Positions 1 to 9,054 are shown, counted from the first letter of the stretch. The stretch: 64,000 nt of DNA from Thiohalocapsa sp963698775 (GCA_963698775.1 CAVOSE010000027.1:15787-79786), one strand, 5' to 3'. A program made the numbers and translations. Notes: generated by a model from the sequence alone, not told the origin.

Positions 1-1
1 G

Positions 2-91
2 GACATCTATCGGGTAATGGTCACGGCAACGGGGCGGTCAAGTAGCACGGAGGTCGTCCTGCAAACGATCTTTATCGGCAACGAGTCCTAG
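2..91 (+). CDS. C-terminal end of a PilX-like minor pilin (partial)
   Basis: The window opens inside a reading frame that ends at a TAG at 89-91. The visible 29 residues include YRVMVTATGRSSSTEVVLQ. This resembles the last beta strands of PilX-type type IV pilus assembly proteins, which usually end in a similar R-x-T-x-x-G...VVLQ stretch. Only about 30 codons are visible, so the assignment rests on this tail alone. The rest of the gene, and probably a pilus operon, lies upstream of the window. Confidence 0.35.
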   Translation, partial: DIYRVMVTATGRSSSTEVVLQTIFIGNES

Positions 92-150
92 CCTGGGCCT
101 GGGAATCATCAGAAGCCGCGTGCAGGGTAATCGTGCAGTCCCCAGTCAAG

Positions 151-272
151 CAATGCCATTAAGTTAGCGAGCGATGGGCACGCTTTGTGGGAGTGGCTTC
201 CAGCCGCGACTCGGCTCGTGCGACGACAGTCCCGGCTGGAAGCCGCTCCCACGGCTTAACTTAACGGCATTG
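151..272 (+). repeat. MITE-like palindromic element, copy 1
   Basis: This 122-bp element begins CAATGCCATTAAG and ends CTTAACGGCATTG, giving imperfect terminal inverted repeats. Inside, a long palindrome is built from a GTGGGAG-GGCTTCCAGCCG arm and its complement. A second copy lies at 24181-24302 in the opposite orientation with only a few mismatches. It encodes no protein, so it is best described as a non-autonomous mobile or REP-like element. No clear target-site duplication is visible at either copy. Confidence 0.8.
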
Positions 273-393
273 GGGCGATAGTGGCCCATGCCGAACAGGA
301 GCCAAGAGCCAAGATGCTGGTCAGCAAGGCGCTGGCGATGACGGCTATCTTGGGTGGAGACTGATGCGTCGTTCTATGCTGTTTGCTGATCAT
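256..393 (-). pseudogene. Possible lipoprotein leader truncated by the MITE-like element
   Basis: On the minus strand an ATG at 393 opens MISKQHRTTHQSPPKIAV, followed by a hydrophobic stretch and LALGSC. This looks like a lipoprotein signal peptide with a lipobox. The frame runs into the terminal repeat of the MITE-like element (151-272) and stops at a TAA inside it. That suggests a secreted protein gene cut by insertion, but the visible part is only 45 codons and no continuation was found on the far side. A chance open frame remains possible. Confidence 0.25.
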
Positions 394-910
394 CGTCAGG
401 TACTCCTGGTCGCCGACACCTCGGTTGGGCATTCCGGCGGAACGCGCCACGCGCACACGGCACGCGCGGCAGCACTTAGGCCTAGCCCCTGCGTTACCTT
501 GAGCTTAGTCCCAGGCGTTGTTCACATTTGCGATGTTCGTCGCGGAAATCATAATCGTCCTTCGGAACTCTCCTGCTTTCACCGAGGCTAAACCGGTAAA
601 CCCAATCGAGGGGCCGACCAGTGGCGGCAACGCAATTCCGGGACCTCGACGCGTTCGTCACATGCCTTCAGATTCCTCTACGAGCTGCACACTACCCAGG
701 TGCGCGCAGCGACCTGCCTGCTGCACACCGCTCTGCGTTTGCGCCCAAGCGTCGAAACCCCTTTGGTTACCACTCGGTTGAAGGACCGACCACGTACCCC
801 GACCTCCCAAAAACCAACAACGGGCGGCCCGCAGCCGACCCACCGAGGCCGCCGCGGTGTACAACTACGGCGGCACCACAACAAGTACCCACGCAACGAG
901 CAGTACACCT
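394..910. other. Intergenic region without a recognisable gene
   Basis: The open frames here overlap each other in several frames and none resembles a protein family I recognise. No strong promoter, tRNA or terminator was seen. Upstream signals for the TrpD-like gene starting at 911 probably lie in its last 100 bases. Confidence 0.5.
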
Positions 911-2011
911 ATGAACGAGATCCAACGCACGATGCGCTCCATCATCCAGCGCATCGCCACCGGCCCCGAGCTGTCAAAGGACATTTCGGTGGAAGAGGCG
1001 CGACTTGGCATGCAGGCCATACTCGACGGCGAAGTCGACCCGGTACAGGCCGGCATCTTCATGATCGCGTTGCGTATGAAACGGGAGACCGACGACGAGC
1101 AACGCGGGGTGCTGGACGCGGTGCGTGATGCGACGGGGCATATGGTGGCGGATGTGGACGAGGTGGTGGACATCGCCGACCCCTATGATGGTTACAACCG
1201 CTGCCTACCGTCGTCGCCCTTCCTGCCCGTGGTGCTGGCCGAGTGCGGCGTTCCGGCGGTGAGCCATGGCCTGGATGCCGTGGGACCGAAGTTCGGTGTC
1301 ACGCATCGCCATGTAATGAAAGCGGCCGGCATCGCGGTCGACCTGTCGCCAGCGGAGGCCGCGGCGCGGTTGTCTGACCCGGACATCGGCTGGACCTATA
1401 TCGATCAGCGCGCCTTCGTGCCCAAACTGCACAACCTGGTGCCGCTGCGCAGTACAGTTGTCAAGCGCCAGGTCCTGACGACGGTGGAGGTGCTGGCGCG
1501 GCCCATCCATGGTCGCCATAAGACGCATCTGGTCACGGGCTATGTGCACAAGCCCTACCCGCGCATTTATGCGCTGCTGGCGCGGCATGCGGGCTTCGAT
1601 TCGGCGCTGCTGGTGCGCGGTGTGGAGGGTGGCGTCGTGCCGTCCCTGCGTCAGGCTGGCGTCTGCTTCAACTATCATCAGATGGGCGAGGAACAGTCCT
1701 TCGATATCGAGCCCACCTCGATCGGCATCGAGCAAAACGTACGAGCGGTGCCGCTGCCGGAAAACCTGCCAACCATCAGCCGCCCCGGCGACGATATCGC
1801 GGTGGCCGTGGACGTGGAGGCCACTGCCAAGGCCGCTGCCCAGGCTGGCATGGAGGCGCTGGAGGGTGCGCGCGGACCCACCTACGATAGCCTGGTGTTC
1901 TCGGGCGCGCTGGTGCTCTGGCACCTGGGCCGCGAGGATACGCTGCAGGCTGGGGCCGACCGCATCCGCGCGGTACTGGACTCCGCCGCGGCCGTTCAAC
2001 GGCTGCGCTGA
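911..2011 (+). CDS. TrpD-like glycosyl transferase family protein (anthranilate phosphoribosyltransferase homologue)
   Basis: The protein of about 366 residues has the two-domain shape of the TrpD/TrpD2 (YbiB-like) family of nucleoside-phosphorylase-fold proteins. The N-terminal helical domain starts MNEIQRTMRSIIQRI and contains GEVDPVQAGIFMIALRMK, typical of the family. The glycine-rich phosphoribosyl-diphosphate loop of true TrpD is not recognisable at VSHGLDAVGPKFGVTHRHV, so it is probably not the tryptophan pathway enzyme. An earlier in-frame ATG exists at 857, but the family-like sequence begins at 911. Ribosome-binding signals are weak. It ends 12 bases before a Rieske ferredoxin gene with a good ribosome site, so the two are probably co-transcribed. 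Function and substrate are unknown. Confidence 0.75.
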   Translation: MNEIQRTMRSIIQRIATGPELSKDISVEEARLGMQAILDGEVDPVQAGIFMIALRMKRETDDEQRGVLDAVRDATGHMVADVDEVVDIADPYDGYNRCLPSSPFLPVVLAECGVPAVSHGLDAVGPKFGVTHRHVMKAAGIAVDLSPAEAAARLSDPDIGWTYIDQRAFVPKLHNLVPLRSTVVKRQVLTTVEVLARPIHGRHKTHLVTGYVHKPYPRIYALLARHAGFDSALLVRGVEGGVVPSLRQAGVCFNYHQMGEEQSFDIEPTSIGIEQNVRAVPLPENLPTISRPGDDIAVAVDVEATAKAAAQAGMEALEGARGPTYDSLVFSGALVLWHLGREDTLQAGADRIRAVLDSAAAVQRLR

Positions 2012-2023
2012 GGGGAGCCGGCA

Positions 2024-2368
2024 ATGAGCAACGGCATGGCCAAACCCTTCGTCGCGGTTGCGGCGGTGGATGACATCAACCCCGGTAAGTTCGTCAAGGT
2101 CGAAATAGAGCAGCGTGGGTTCATCGTCGCGCGGGTCGGCGACGACTATTACGCGGTGGAGGACAACTGCAGCCACGAGGACTATCCGCTGTCGTATGGC
2201 TGCCTAGACGGCAAGCGCATCAAGTGCTCGCTACACGGCAGCCGGTTCAGTCTGGAGACGGGCGCGCCAGAGGACGAACCCGCGGACACTCCCATCAAGG
2301 TCTACCGGGTAGAGGTAGCTAATGGTCAGGTTTGGCTCGACCCGAGCCGACCATCGAACGCGGGCTGA
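2024..2368 (+). CDS. Rieske [2Fe-2S] ferredoxin-like protein
   Basis: This small soluble protein of 114 residues carries a complete Rieske cluster motif: C49-x-H51 and C68-x-x-H71 (CSH and CSLHGSRF). Its length and the lack of a membrane anchor match the ferredoxin subunits of non-heme-iron oxygenases and NirD-like proteins rather than the bc1 Rieske subunit. A GGGGAG ribosome site precedes the ATG at 2024. It probably passes electrons to a partner, but no oxygenase gene is next to it. The neighbour upstream is a TrpD-like protein, 12 bases away. Confidence 0.88.
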   Translation: MSNGMAKPFVAVAAVDDINPGKFVKVEIEQRGFIVARVGDDYYAVEDNCSHEDYPLSYGCLDGKRIKCSLHGSRFSLETGAPEDEPADTPIKVYRVEVANGQVWLDPSRPSNAG

Positions 2369-2396
2369 GCGCCGACTGGAAAGTCGGCGTTCCCAG

Positions 2397-3020
2397 TCAA
2401 CGCTGAGCGCGAATACCTCGGCCGCCGGTGCCGCCGGGCTCTTGCATGGACGCGGCAAGTTCCGCAAGCAATGCCTCTTCGTCCGCCGCCGGCGGTTCCG
2501 GGGTGTGGGAGATACGCACTTCGGCCGTCTCGACGGCATCGAGCACGCGGCGACGGATGTCCGTGATTTCGTAGCTGTCTTGCAGCGCCAAGGCCAGAAA
2601 CGGTAGCCCAGCGGCCTGGCACATGCCTGAGATCTCGGCCAGCTCGCGTTTGATAGCACGCGATTGGGGTTCCGCCCGCACCAACAGGGCACAGAGGGGA
2701 TAGCCGTCGGCCGCCGAGCAGACGAGGAAGTCGATCGAACGACCCCGCGTCTTGTTCCCGGCCTTTACGCGCCGGCGCCGGCCAAGGGTCGCATCGGGCT
2801 GCAACACCCGGTCCAGAGACACCTTCACCATGACACGGAAGTCGCTGCCTACGGCTTCTTCGACAGTTCCAAGGCAAAGACGCTCTTCGGCTGTCAAGAA
2901 CTCGGGCCGGCGCTCGAACGGGTATCCGCCCGCCCCACCACCGAGGGCCCGCAACAGCGTTAACAACAGATTGGCGATCAGCAATCCGGCGATGAAGACA
3001 AGCAGGTAGAAGGGCTGCAA
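2397..3020 (-). CDS. DUF2726 domain protein with N-terminal membrane anchor
   Basis: The protein has 207 residues. Residues 1-26 form one membrane segment (PFYLLVFIAGLLIANLLLTL). The following cytoplasmic part contains FLTAEERLCLGTVEEAVG, a motif run (VMVKVSLDRVLQPD), and SIDFLVCSAADGYPLCALLV. This order is typical of DUF2726 proteins, some of which are fused to topoisomerase zinc fingers and have a nuclease-like fold. No zinc finger is present here. The gene converges on the Rieske gene and is divergent from ccmA. Its function is unknown. Confidence 0.75.
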   Translation of the reverse strand: MQPFYLLVFIAGLLIANLLLTLLRALGGGAGGYPFERRPEFLTAEERLCLGTVEEAVGSDFRVMVKVSLDRVLQPDATLGRRRRVKAGNKTRGRSIDFLVCSAADGYPLCALLVRAEPQSRAIKRELAEISGMCQAAGLPFLALALQDSYEITDIRRRVLDAVETAEVRISHTPEPPAADEEALLAELAASMQEPGGTGGRGIRAQR

Positions 3021-3389
3021 CAGTTGGCTCCGGACGAAAGGGCACCTCTGGGGAGACTACCCCGATGGGTGGATTTTAACGGTAAACGCGCTGATCCTGC
3101 ATCGCCCGTGCGAACGATATGCATCGGCGGGCCGGGTTTAGCAACGAAATGTCGGTCCATCTCGTCGGAACCGAGGGCACGGGCGCGACGCCGGTGCGCC
3201 CTTGGCTTTACCGAAGCGGCGTCTAGGTCGCAAGCAGGTTCAAGCGTTTCCGTTAGGGCTTGCGACATCCGCGACCCGTGCGGTGAGTTGTCGAACGCGG
3301 GGCGACAGGGTATCGTGCCCCTCCCGGCGGCCCAGCCGAAGGCCGCGGTACAGCACGCCCAACGGCCCGACCTAGGATTCGTCTTTTTC

Positions 3390-4028
3390 ATGCTCGAAGT
3401 TGCAGCATTGGCCTGCCGACGCGGCGACCGCCGTCTGTTCGCGGACCTCAGTTTCAGAGTTGCCGAGCAGACCCTGCTGCACGTGCGCGGGCGCAACGGC
3501 AGTGGCAAGACCACGCTGCTGCGGGCGCTGTGCGGTCTGCTGCGCCAAGACGAAGGCAAGATCCTCTGGCGCGGTGAAGACATCCATGAGCTGGCCGAAG
3601 AGTTCAATCGGGAGTTGCTCTATTTCGGACATCTCAATGGCATCAAGGCGGACCTGACCGGCCTGGAGAACCTGCGCATCGCGGCAACGCTGGATCAGGA
3701 CCCTGTCACCGACGCGGCGATTGTTGACGCGCTCGAGCGCATTGGTCTCGGCGGCTTCGAGGATCTGCCGACGCGCATGCTGTCGCAGGGCCAAAAGAAG
3801 CGTGTCGCGCTGGCGCGCCTGATCCTGAGCAAGGCACCGTTGTGGATTTTGGACGAGCCATTTACCGCGCTGGATACCGATGCGGTGGAACTGTTGCAGG
3901 ATCTGATTGCCGGACAGGTGGCCGCCGGCGGCACCGTGGTGTTGACCACGCATCAGGAGGTAGCCTTGACCCAGGGCGAGATTCAGCGCCTGACGCTGGG
4001 AACCGATGGACCGCGACAGGATGACTAG
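3390..4028 (+). CDS. ccmA: Heme exporter ATP-binding protein CcmA
   Basis: CcmA is the ATPase of the CcmABCD complex that releases heme-loaded CcmE during cytochrome c maturation. The 212-residue protein has a Walker A motif (GRNGSGKTT), the ABC signature as LSQGQKKR, and Walker B LWILDEPF, in the normal order and spacing. The reading frame is open upstream from 3024, but family similarity begins at MLEVAALACRRGDRRLF, so the ATG at 3390 is chosen. It heads a ccmABCDEFGHI operon read on the plus strand. Confidence 0.93.
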   Translation: MLEVAALACRRGDRRLFADLSFRVAEQTLLHVRGRNGSGKTTLLRALCGLLRQDEGKILWRGEDIHELAEEFNRELLYFGHLNGIKADLTGLENLRIAATLDQDPVTDAAIVDALERIGLGGFEDLPTRMLSQGQKKRVALARLILSKAPLWILDEPFTALDTDAVELLQDLIAGQVAAGGTVVLTTHQEVALTQGEIQRLTLGTDGPRQDD

Positions 4029-4062
4029 CCGAGCTGCCCAGAAGGGGCCGAGGATCTGACAC

Positions 4063-4734
4063 ATGCTCAAGGTATTCGCATGCGTCCTCGGGCGGGACAT
4101 TACGCTGGCCATGCGCCGGCGCACCGATGTGCTGACGACGCTGTTCTTCTTCATCATCGTCGTCAGCCTGTTCCCGCTCGGCGTGGGCAGTGAACGCGAG
4201 ATGCTGCGTGAACTCGGCCCAGGCGTAGTCTGGGTGGCGGCACTGCTGGCGTCGATGTTGGCGCTGGAGCGGCTGTTCGCCGCCGACTTCGACGACGGTA
4301 CGCTGGAACAGATGCTGCTGACCGGTCAGCCCTTGTCGCTTTTGGTGTTGGCGAAGGTGGTGGCGCACTGGCTGCTGACCGGGCTGCCGTTGGTCATCAT
4401 CGCGCCGCTGGTGGCGATGCAATACCACCTGACCGAGACCGCCATCTGGGTGATGATGGCGTCATTGGCGGTAGGCACGCCGATCCTGAGCCTACTTGGG
4501 GCCATCGGCGCGGCACTGACGCTGGGGCTGCGTGGCGGCGGTATCCTGCTGTCGCTGCTGATCCTGCCGCTGTACATACCCGTATTGGTCTATGGCTCCG
4601 GGGCGGTCAGTGTCAGCATGATCGACGTCGCCGATACGCAACCCTATTTCTACCTGCTTGGCGCATTCCTTTTGGTCGCGCTGATCTTCGCACCGCTGGG
4701 CTCCGCGGCGGCGCTGCGGATCTCGACGGAATGA
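4063..4734 (+). CDS. ccmB: Heme exporter membrane protein CcmB
   Basis: CcmB is the membrane permease partner of CcmA. The protein has 223 residues, the usual family length, with about six hydrophobic segments. The characteristic N-terminal region contains RDITLAMRRRTDVLTTLFFF, followed by ELGPGVVWVAALLASML and DFDDGTLEQMLLTGQPL, both strongly conserved in CcmB. It lies 34 bases after ccmA and 124 bases before ccmC. Confidence 0.93.
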   Translation: MLKVFACVLGRDITLAMRRRTDVLTTLFFFIIVVSLFPLGVGSEREMLRELGPGVVWVAALLASMLALERLFAADFDDGTLEQMLLTGQPLSLLVLAKVVAHWLLTGLPLVIIAPLVAMQYHLTETAIWVMMASLAVGTPILSLLGAIGAALTLGLRGGGILLSLLILPLYIPVLVYGSGAVSVSMIDVADTQPYFYLLGAFLLVALIFAPLGSAAALRISTE

Positions 4735-4858
4735 GTAAAACGCAACCGATGCTGCCGTCTGTCACGCATAATCCGGCTCGACCTAACGAGCATTGGACCG
4801 CCCTCAACGGTAAAGACCAACCGTTGCGGAGTGGTAATATAGCCCGTTGCACAAAGAT

Positions 4859-5617
4859 ATGAAGATGAACTGGTTCAAATTTGCATCCCCCACCGCGTTT
4901 TACCCGATCGCCGGCCGGCTCGTGCCTTGGCTCGCCGGCGCAGCGCTGATCCTTATCCTGTTCTCGCTGTACTGGGGCTTTTTCGAGACCCCGGAGCGCC
5001 TCGGTGGCAGCAATCCACAAAAAGAGTACTACCGCATCATCTTTATCCACGTGCCCTCGGCCTGGATGTCGATGTGGTTGTATCTGGTATTGGCGGGCTG
5101 GGCGGCGGTCGGTCTGGTGTTCAACACCCGACTGAGTTTCATGATGGCCAACGCGGTGGCGCCAACCGGCGCAATTTTCACCTTCATCGCGCTGTGGACT
5201 GGCGCCTTCTGGGGTCGGCCAAGCTGGGGGACCTACTGGGATTGGGATCCGCGCCTGACCTCGGAACTGATCCTGTTCTTTCTGTATATCGGCTACATCG
5301 CGCTGCACTCCGCCATCGACGACACGCGCCGCGCCGATCGTGCCTCGGCGCTGCTGGCCATCGTCGGACTCGTAATGCTGCCGATCATCTTCTGGTCCAT
5401 CAACTGTCCGGACCCAAACCAGTGCGCGGCGCTGCATCAGCGTTCGTCGATGTCGAAGGTGGAGAGCAATATATTGCTTGCCATGCTGACCATGACGCTG
5501 GGCTTCTGGCTGTATTCCTTCGCGGCCGCTTTCTCGCGCCTGCGCGGCATCATTCTGACCCGCGAGGCGGACAGCACCTGGGTGCGCGATGTCATCGCAC
5601 GGGAGGCGGCGGCATGA
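4859..5617 (+). CDS. ccmC: Heme-handling membrane protein CcmC
   Basis: CcmC loads heme onto CcmE and carries the WWD domain. The tryptophan-rich periplasmic motif is present as WGTYWDWDPRLTSELIL, with six membrane helices and conserved histidines in IFIHVPSAW and IALHSA. Possible starts are ATG at 4859 and 4865, and a TTG at 4847. I chose 4859, although no strong ribosome site separates them. Its stop codon overlaps the ccmD start (ATGATG at 5614), so translation is probably coupled. Confidence 0.93.
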   Translation: MKMNWFKFASPTAFYPIAGRLVPWLAGAALILILFSLYWGFFETPERLGGSNPQKEYYRIIFIHVPSAWMSMWLYLVLAGWAAVGLVFNTRLSFMMANAVAPTGAIFTFIALWTGAFWGRPSWGTYWDWDPRLTSELILFFLYIGYIALHSAIDDTRRADRASALLAIVGLVMLPIIFWSINCPDPNQCAALHQRSSMSKVESNILLAMLTMTLGFWLYSFAAAFSRLRGIILTREADSTWVRDVIAREAAA

Positions 5618-5847
5618 TGGAGTCGACCCTGGAATTTCTGCGACAGGGCGGTTACGCCTTCTTTGTTTGGGGCGCCTTCGGCGTCACCTTCGTACTGTTG
5701 ATCGCCGAAACGGTGCAACTGCGCCGGAACCGTCGAACCATTTTGGCGCGCGTTGGTCGATTGGTGAGATTGAGCGGCGCGCGGGACACCACACCCAGCC
5801 ATTCCACGTCTTCGCCTAAGGCGCCAGCCGAGCCCCGAGGAGAGTAA
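5614..5847 (+). CDS. ccmD: Heme exporter small subunit CcmD
   Basis: CcmD is the small single-pass protein that helps release holo-CcmE from CcmABC. The 77-residue product has one membrane helix (GGYAFFVWGAFGVTFVLLI) followed by a basic stretch (QLRRNRRTILARV), the standard CcmD pattern. Its start overlaps the ccmC stop, and a second ATG follows at 5617. The tail after residue 55 is polar and low in complexity. Confidence 0.88.
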   Translation: MMESTLEFLRQGGYAFFVWGAFGVTFVLLIAETVQLRRNRRTILARVGRLVRLSGARDTTPSHSTSSPKAPAEPRGE

Positions 5848-5849
5848 AG

Positions 5850-6329
5850 ATGAAAGCAAGACAAAAACGCCTGGTCTTTGTCGGCCTCGCCATCGCTGGC
5901 GTCGGCATCGCCGCATCGCTCGCGCTGAGCGCGTTGCAGAGCAACATCGCCTATTTCTTCAGCCCAACCCAGGTCATGGCTAGCGAACACCCGACGGACG
6001 CGGTGTTCCGGGTCGGCGGCCTGGTGGTCAAGGACACGTTGGCACGTCAGCCGGACGGTCTCACGGTGCGCTTCGATGTCACCGACAACGCCGCAACGGT
6101 GCCCGTTAGCTACACCGGCATCCTGCCGGACCTGTTCGGGGAGGGTCAGGGGGTCGTCGCGAAAGGCCGCATCGGTGACGACGGGATGTTTTACGCCGAG
6201 GAAGTCCTGGCCAAACACGATGAGTCATACATGCCGCCGGAGGTAGCCGACACCTTACAGACCGCGCACGTCGACGGCGTGGTCGAGGCAACGGCCCAAA
6301 GCCTGAAGGCCGGGGGCAGCGCGCAATGA
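5850..6329 (+). CDS. ccmE: Heme chaperone CcmE
   Basis: CcmE holds heme covalently in the periplasm and hands it to CcmF/H. The protein has 159 residues with an N-terminal membrane anchor (residues 7-30) and an OB-fold domain. The heme-binding histidine is H123 in VLAKHDESY, with Y127 as the axial tyrosine. The ribosome site GAGGAG lies just upstream of the ATG. Its stop overlaps the ccmF start as ATGA at 6326-6329. Confidence 0.95.
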   Translation: MKARQKRLVFVGLAIAGVGIAASLALSALQSNIAYFFSPTQVMASEHPTDAVFRVGGLVVKDTLARQPDGLTVRFDVTDNAATVPVSYTGILPDLFGEGQGVVAKGRIGDDGMFYAEEVLAKHDESYMPPEVADTLQTAHVDGVVEATAQSLKAGGSAQ

Positions 6330-8308
6330 TCCCCGAGATCGGACACGTCGCGCTCGTCATTGCGCTGGTCATCGCCGTCGTGCAGGCGTTCTTCCCATTG
6401 GCTGGTTCGCTGACCGGTCATCGGCCCTGGATGAACATGGCTCGACCCCTAGCCTATGGTCAGTTCACCTTTCTAGCCCTGTCTTTCGCCTGCCTGGTGC
6501 AGGCGTTTCTGACCAGTGACTTCTCGGTCTTGTACGTGGCCCAGAATTCCAACACGCTGCTGCCGGACCTCTACAAGGTTTCCGCGGTGTGGGGCGGTCA
6601 CGAGGGCTCGCTGCTGCTATGGGTGCTGTTCATGGCCGCGTGGGGTGCCGCGGTGGCGTCCTTCAGTAAGAACCTGCCGATGACCGTGATCGCCCGCGTC
6701 ATCTCGGTGCAGGGAATGATCGCGGTTGGTTTCCTGCTATTCACGCTGTTCACATCCAGCCCATTCGAGCGCCTGTTCCCGGTGCCGCCCGAGGGTCGCG
6801 ATCTGAACCCGCTGCTGCAGGACTTTGGCCTCGCCATCCATCCACCGATGCTGTACATGGGCTATGTTGGCTTCTCCGTGGCCTTCGCCTTCGCCATCGC
6901 CGCGCTGATCGGCGGCCGCCTCGATGCCGCTTGGGCACGTTGGTCGCGCCCCTGGACCACCGTTGCCTGGGTATTCCTGACCATCGGCATCGCATTGGGC
7001 TCCTGGTGGGCCTACTACGAGCTCGGCTGGGGCGGCTGGTGGTTCTGGGACCCGGTGGAGAATGCGTCCTTGATGCCCTGGCTCATGGGAACCGCGCTGA
7101 TCCACTCGCTGGCGGTGACCGAGAAGCGCGGCGCTTTCAAGAGCTGGACCGTGCTGCTGGCCATTTTCGCGTTCTCGCTGAGCCTCCTCGGCACCTTCCT
7201 GGTGCGTTCCGGCGTGCTGACCTCGGTGCACGCCTTCGCTACCGATCCGGAACGCGGCCTGTTCATCCTGATCTTCCTCTGCATCGTCATCGGCGGCTCC
7301 CTGTCGTTGTACGCCTGGCGCGCGCCGGAGGTATCCGAGGGCGGTCGCTTCGATCTGGTCTCTCGCGAAAGCGCGCTGCTCGGCAACAATCTGCTGTTCG
7401 TCGCCTTCACGGTGCTGGTGTTGTTCGGCACCCTGGCGCCACTGATCTACGAGGCCTTCGACTGGGGCAAGATCTCGGTCGGCTTCCCCTGGTTCAACAA
7501 GATGTTTTTGGCCTTGGCACCCTTCTTAGCAATCCTGTTGGGCATTGGTCCGGCCGCCCGCTGGAAGCACGACGAACCCGGCCGTCTTGCGAGAACCCTA
7601 TGGATCGCGCTCGCGCTCAGCATCTTGGTGTTGGCGATCATGTCGCTGCCAACGTTCAGCGGCGGTCACCTGTGGGTACCGATCGGCATCGCGCTCGCCG
7701 CCTGGCTCTTGTTTTCACACATCACCATCGTTCGTGACCGACTGCGCAACAAGCGCGGCTTCGATGGCTGGTTGGCGGACCTGCGCGGCAATGGCCGCAG
7801 CTTCTACGGCATGGTGACCGCGCACATGGGCGTCGCCGTGTTCATCGTCGGCGTCACCATGGTGTCCAACTTCCAGGGCGAAGAGGACGTGCGGATGTCC
7901 CCCGGCGATAGCCATGAGCTAGCCGGCTATCGGTTCGAGTTCTTGGGCGCGGAAAAGGCCCCTGGACCAAATTATCGGGCCGACCGAGGCCATTTCCTGG
8001 TGTTCGACGGCGACAAGCAGATCGCCGAGCTATTCCCAGAAAAGCGCGCCTATCTCGGCGGCGGCATGCCCATGACCGAGGCGGCCATCGACGCCGGTCT
8101 GTTCCGGGACATCTACGTCTCCCTTGGCGAGCACGTCGGCGACGGCGACTGGGCGCTGCGCGTCTATTACAAGCCTTATGTACGTTGGATCTGGCTGGGA
8201 GCCATCCTGATGGCGCTTGGCGGCATCCTTGCCGTCAGCGATCCCCGTTATCGCACCGCCCGTGTCCGTTCCACCGCGCGCGTCGGCGCCGCCGCGGCGA
8301 GGGCCTAG
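6326..8308 (+). CDS. ccmF: Heme lyase subunit CcmF
   Basis: CcmF is the large membrane subunit of the cytochrome c heme lyase. The 660-residue protein has many membrane helices and the WWD signature around residue 240 (GWGGWWFWDPVENASLMPWL). Other family motifs include VWGGHEGSLLLWVLF and LGTFLVRSGVLTSVHAFA. Length and motif order are normal. It is coupled to ccmE by an ATGA overlap and followed by ccmG after 4 bases. Confidence 0.96.
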   Translation: MIPEIGHVALVIALVIAVVQAFFPLAGSLTGHRPWMNMARPLAYGQFTFLALSFACLVQAFLTSDFSVLYVAQNSNTLLPDLYKVSAVWGGHEGSLLLWVLFMAAWGAAVASFSKNLPMTVIARVISVQGMIAVGFLLFTLFTSSPFERLFPVPPEGRDLNPLLQDFGLAIHPPMLYMGYVGFSVAFAFAIAALIGGRLDAAWARWSRPWTTVAWVFLTIGIALGSWWAYYELGWGGWWFWDPVENASLMPWLMGTALIHSLAVTEKRGAFKSWTVLLAIFAFSLSLLGTFLVRSGVLTSVHAFATDPERGLFILIFLCIVIGGSLSLYAWRAPEVSEGGRFDLVSRESALLGNNLLFVAFTVLVLFGTLAPLIYEAFDWGKISVGFPWFNKMFLALAPFLAILLGIGPAARWKHDEPGRLARTLWIALALSILVLAIMSLPTFSGGHLWVPIGIALAAWLLFSHITIVRDRLRNKRGFDGWLADLRGNGRSFYGMVTAHMGVAVFIVGVTMVSNFQGEEDVRMSPGDSHELAGYRFEFLGAEKAPGPNYRADRGHFLVFDGDKQIAELFPEKRAYLGGGMPMTEAAIDAGLFRDIYVSLGEHVGDGDWALRVYYKPYVRWIWLGAILMALGGILAVSDPRYRTARVRSTARVGAAAARA

Positions 8309-8312
8309 CGCA

Positions 8313-8888
8313 ATGGAGTCACCATCGATGCCTTCGTCCCCATCGTCGTCCCGGCGCGTCCTGGTCGCGCTGGTTCCGCTCGCGCTGTTCGTCGCGCTGG
8401 TCGCCCTGCTGGTGTTCGGGTTGGGCAATGATCCGCGCAAGGTCCCCTCGCCCCTGATTGGAAAGCCCGTGCCGGTATTTGAGCTGCCGGAGCTGACCGA
8501 TCCGGGCCGCACGGTCAGCGACGCGGACCTCAAGGGCAAGATCTCGCTGGTCAACGTCTGGGCCTCGTGGTGTAGTTCCTGCCGTGCCGAACATCAGGCG
8601 CTAATGGCGCTATCGGAGATCCCAGACTTCCAGATCGTCGGCCTGAACTGGAAGGATGAGGCGGCCAACGCGACGCAGGTGTTGAGCCTAACCGGCAACC
8701 CCTACGACATGAACGGCTATGACCCCGACAACACCGTCGGCATTGACTGGGGCGTCTATGGTGCGCCGGAGACCTTCGTAGTCGACAAACAGGGCATCAT
8801 CCGCTACAAACACATCGGGCCGATCGACCGCACCGTGTGGGAAGAGACCCTACAGCCGCTGGTGGCCCAGCTGCGGGCCGAGGGCTAA
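8313..8888 (+). CDS. ccmG: Thiol-disulfide oxidoreductase CcmG (DsbE)
   Basis: CcmG is a membrane-anchored periplasmic thioredoxin that keeps apocytochrome cysteines reduced. The 191-residue protein has a membrane anchor at about residues 15-38 and a thioredoxin fold with active site WASWCSSC (C87 and C90). The cis-proline region GAPETFVVD is present. The frame is open further upstream from 8217, but that part overlaps ccmF. The ATG at 8313, 4 bases after ccmF, fits the family. Confidence 0.93.
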   Translation: MESPSMPSSPSSSRRVLVALVPLALFVALVALLVFGLGNDPRKVPSPLIGKPVPVFELPELTDPGRTVSDADLKGKISLVNVWASWCSSCRAEHQALMALSEIPDFQIVGLNWKDEAANATQVLSLTGNPYDMNGYDPDNTVGIDWGVYGAPETFVVDKQGIIRYKHIGPIDRTVWEETLQPLVAQLRAEG

Positions 8889-8978
8889 GGCAATTTCTGT
8901 CAAATCCGCCAATCGCCCCAGGGTGCGACGGCGGCCCACGATGGTTACCTAAGTCTCCCGCCCGGGTCGTCTGAGCAT

Positions 8979-9054
8979 GATGGGTTTCGTTCCTCTACCC
9001 ATCCTACGAAATGTCGATCACTCGTAGGATGGGTAGAGCGCAGCGAAACCCATC
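8979..9054. repeat. REP-like inverted repeat between ccmG and ccmH
   Basis: The arms are GATGGGTTTCG...CTACCCATCCTACGA and their near-complement TCGTAGGATGGGTAG...CGAAACCCATC, giving a long imperfect hairpin of 76 bases. I recall similar GGATGGGTAGAGC...CGAAACCCATC units as a common intergenic repeat in proteobacteria. It sits in the 314-base gap that separates ccmG from ccmH, where the rest of the operon is tightly packed. It could shape mRNA stability between the two halves of the operon. Confidence 0.7.

Noticed and set aside
364..1128. Several overlapping plus- and minus-strand open frames before and within the TrpD-like gene
   Set aside because: They overlap one another or a well-supported gene, are rich in Arg, Pro and His as expected of out-of-frame GC-rich DNA, and match no family.
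3024..3389. An N-terminal extension of ccmA to 3024
   Set aside because: The extra 122 residues have no CcmA similarity and overlap the start of the DUF2726 gene; family sequence begins at 3390.
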